NCBI GenBank assembly: GCA_914767715.1
Contig: OU612067.1
Coordinates: 27,936,162 to 28,000,161 of the forward strand
Direction: 5' to 3'
Length of the DNA: 64,000 bases
DNA from: Membranipora membranacea
Lineage: Eukaryota; Bryozoa; Gymnolaemata; Cheilostomatida; Membraniporidae
Part shown: positions 63,586 to 64,000 of the stretch, piece after piece
Position numbering within the stretch: position 1 is the first letter of the stretch
Layout: every line of letters begins with the position of its first letter
Made by a program: the position numbers and the translations under genes
Notes under the pieces: model-generated
Seen by the model: the letters and a program-made list of their open reading frames with translations, nothing else
Databases searched by the model: none
What the model was told of the DNA's origin: nothing

Positions 63586-64000
63586 TAAGCATATAAAAAG
63601 TATAAGTGCAAGTTTATGAGTCATACAAAGCAATATTACTCAACTGTAATAAGTAGGTTCTTACGATAATCAATATTTGTCCTGATCATGACGAACCTGT
63701 CAACTATGTGAATGAAAAGTTTTCTTTGCGGCTGCTGACGAGAAAGTTTGTACTGCAAAGAAAACTGCTATGGAAATATTCCATCTGACTATAATTTGCA
63801 ATGTGATGGTAGCCTAATGTTGCTGAACAGTTTTGTTAAGTCTGCACTTTAAATCTGTTGTCTAATCTTTCTGGTCACCAAAAGACTCCAACAATAATGT
63901 AGATTACGGAGAGAGATCTCAGCTCAGAGATTCTCGGCTACACTTCAAGTAAGAATCCGGTTACTCCCTTTACCGTTACTACGCCCCCCCCCCCCCGGCA

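Overview
The window is AT-rich animal DNA, with long introns, GT-AG splice sites, tRNA-derived SINEs, non-LTR and Copia retroelement debris and large segmental duplications. It looks like an aquatic invertebrate; the species cannot be named from the sequence. Most of it (about 5.2-60.8 kb, + strand) is one large split gene. The remainder is repeats, plus one possible first exon of a second gene at the right edge.

The main gene is the prize. Ten exons with conserved splice sites and matching phases join into one open frame of about 1,255 codons ending at 60755 (hand-assembled; the 5' start was not found). The protein order is: N-terminal cap, about twelve leucine-rich repeats, a ROC GTPase domain (P-loop, DxxG and THxD motifs), a COR domain with a Cys/His-rich end, then a C-terminal caspase-like peptidase (His in SHG, Cys in QAC, p10-like part). 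In effect a LRR-ROCO GTPase has its own caspase. I know LRR-ROC-COR proteins such as MFHAS1 and LRRK, and caspases fused to CARD, DED or death domains. I do not recall this combination as a characterised system. A role as a GTP-switched death or immune sensor is inference.

The LRRs lie in 138-bp exons that each encode two repeats and begin and end in the same codon phase, so any number can be added or skipped without a frameshift. There are two kinds: alpha (11841, 44922) and beta (23046, 24627, 37283). They sit in blocks duplicated on several scales. A tandem 1.58-kb copy gives two beta exons. A 2.2-kb segment (D1, D2, D3) lies at 20.1, 34.4 and 53.5 kb. Longer spacer duplications link 11-20 kb with 44.9-49.5 kb, and 31-34 kb with 51-53.5 kb. 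Two copies begin inside the cap exon and carry only its last bases plus donor. In two other copies an LRR exon has been replaced by a reverse-transcriptase fragment. The tandem beta exons differ at seven bases, all amino-acid changing and all in the first repeat.

Layout: 1-5.2 kb, foldback element, Copia fragment, small MITE-like element and two SINEs. 5.3-11.1 kb, cap exon, intron debris and non-LTR copy N1. 11.2-22.4 kb, alpha exon, spacers, a large inverted repeat and D1. 22.4-27.7 kb, tandem beta exons and a chimeric relic block. 27.7-30.5 kb, non-LTR copy N2. 30.6-39.5 kb, spacer, D2 and a beta exon. 39.6-42.7 kb, non-LTR copy N3 split by a hAT-like MITE. 42.7-55.7 kb, alpha exon, spacers and D3. 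56.9-60.8 kb, ROC-COR and caspase exons. 60.8-64 kb, hairpins, microsatellites and a possible signal-peptide exon.
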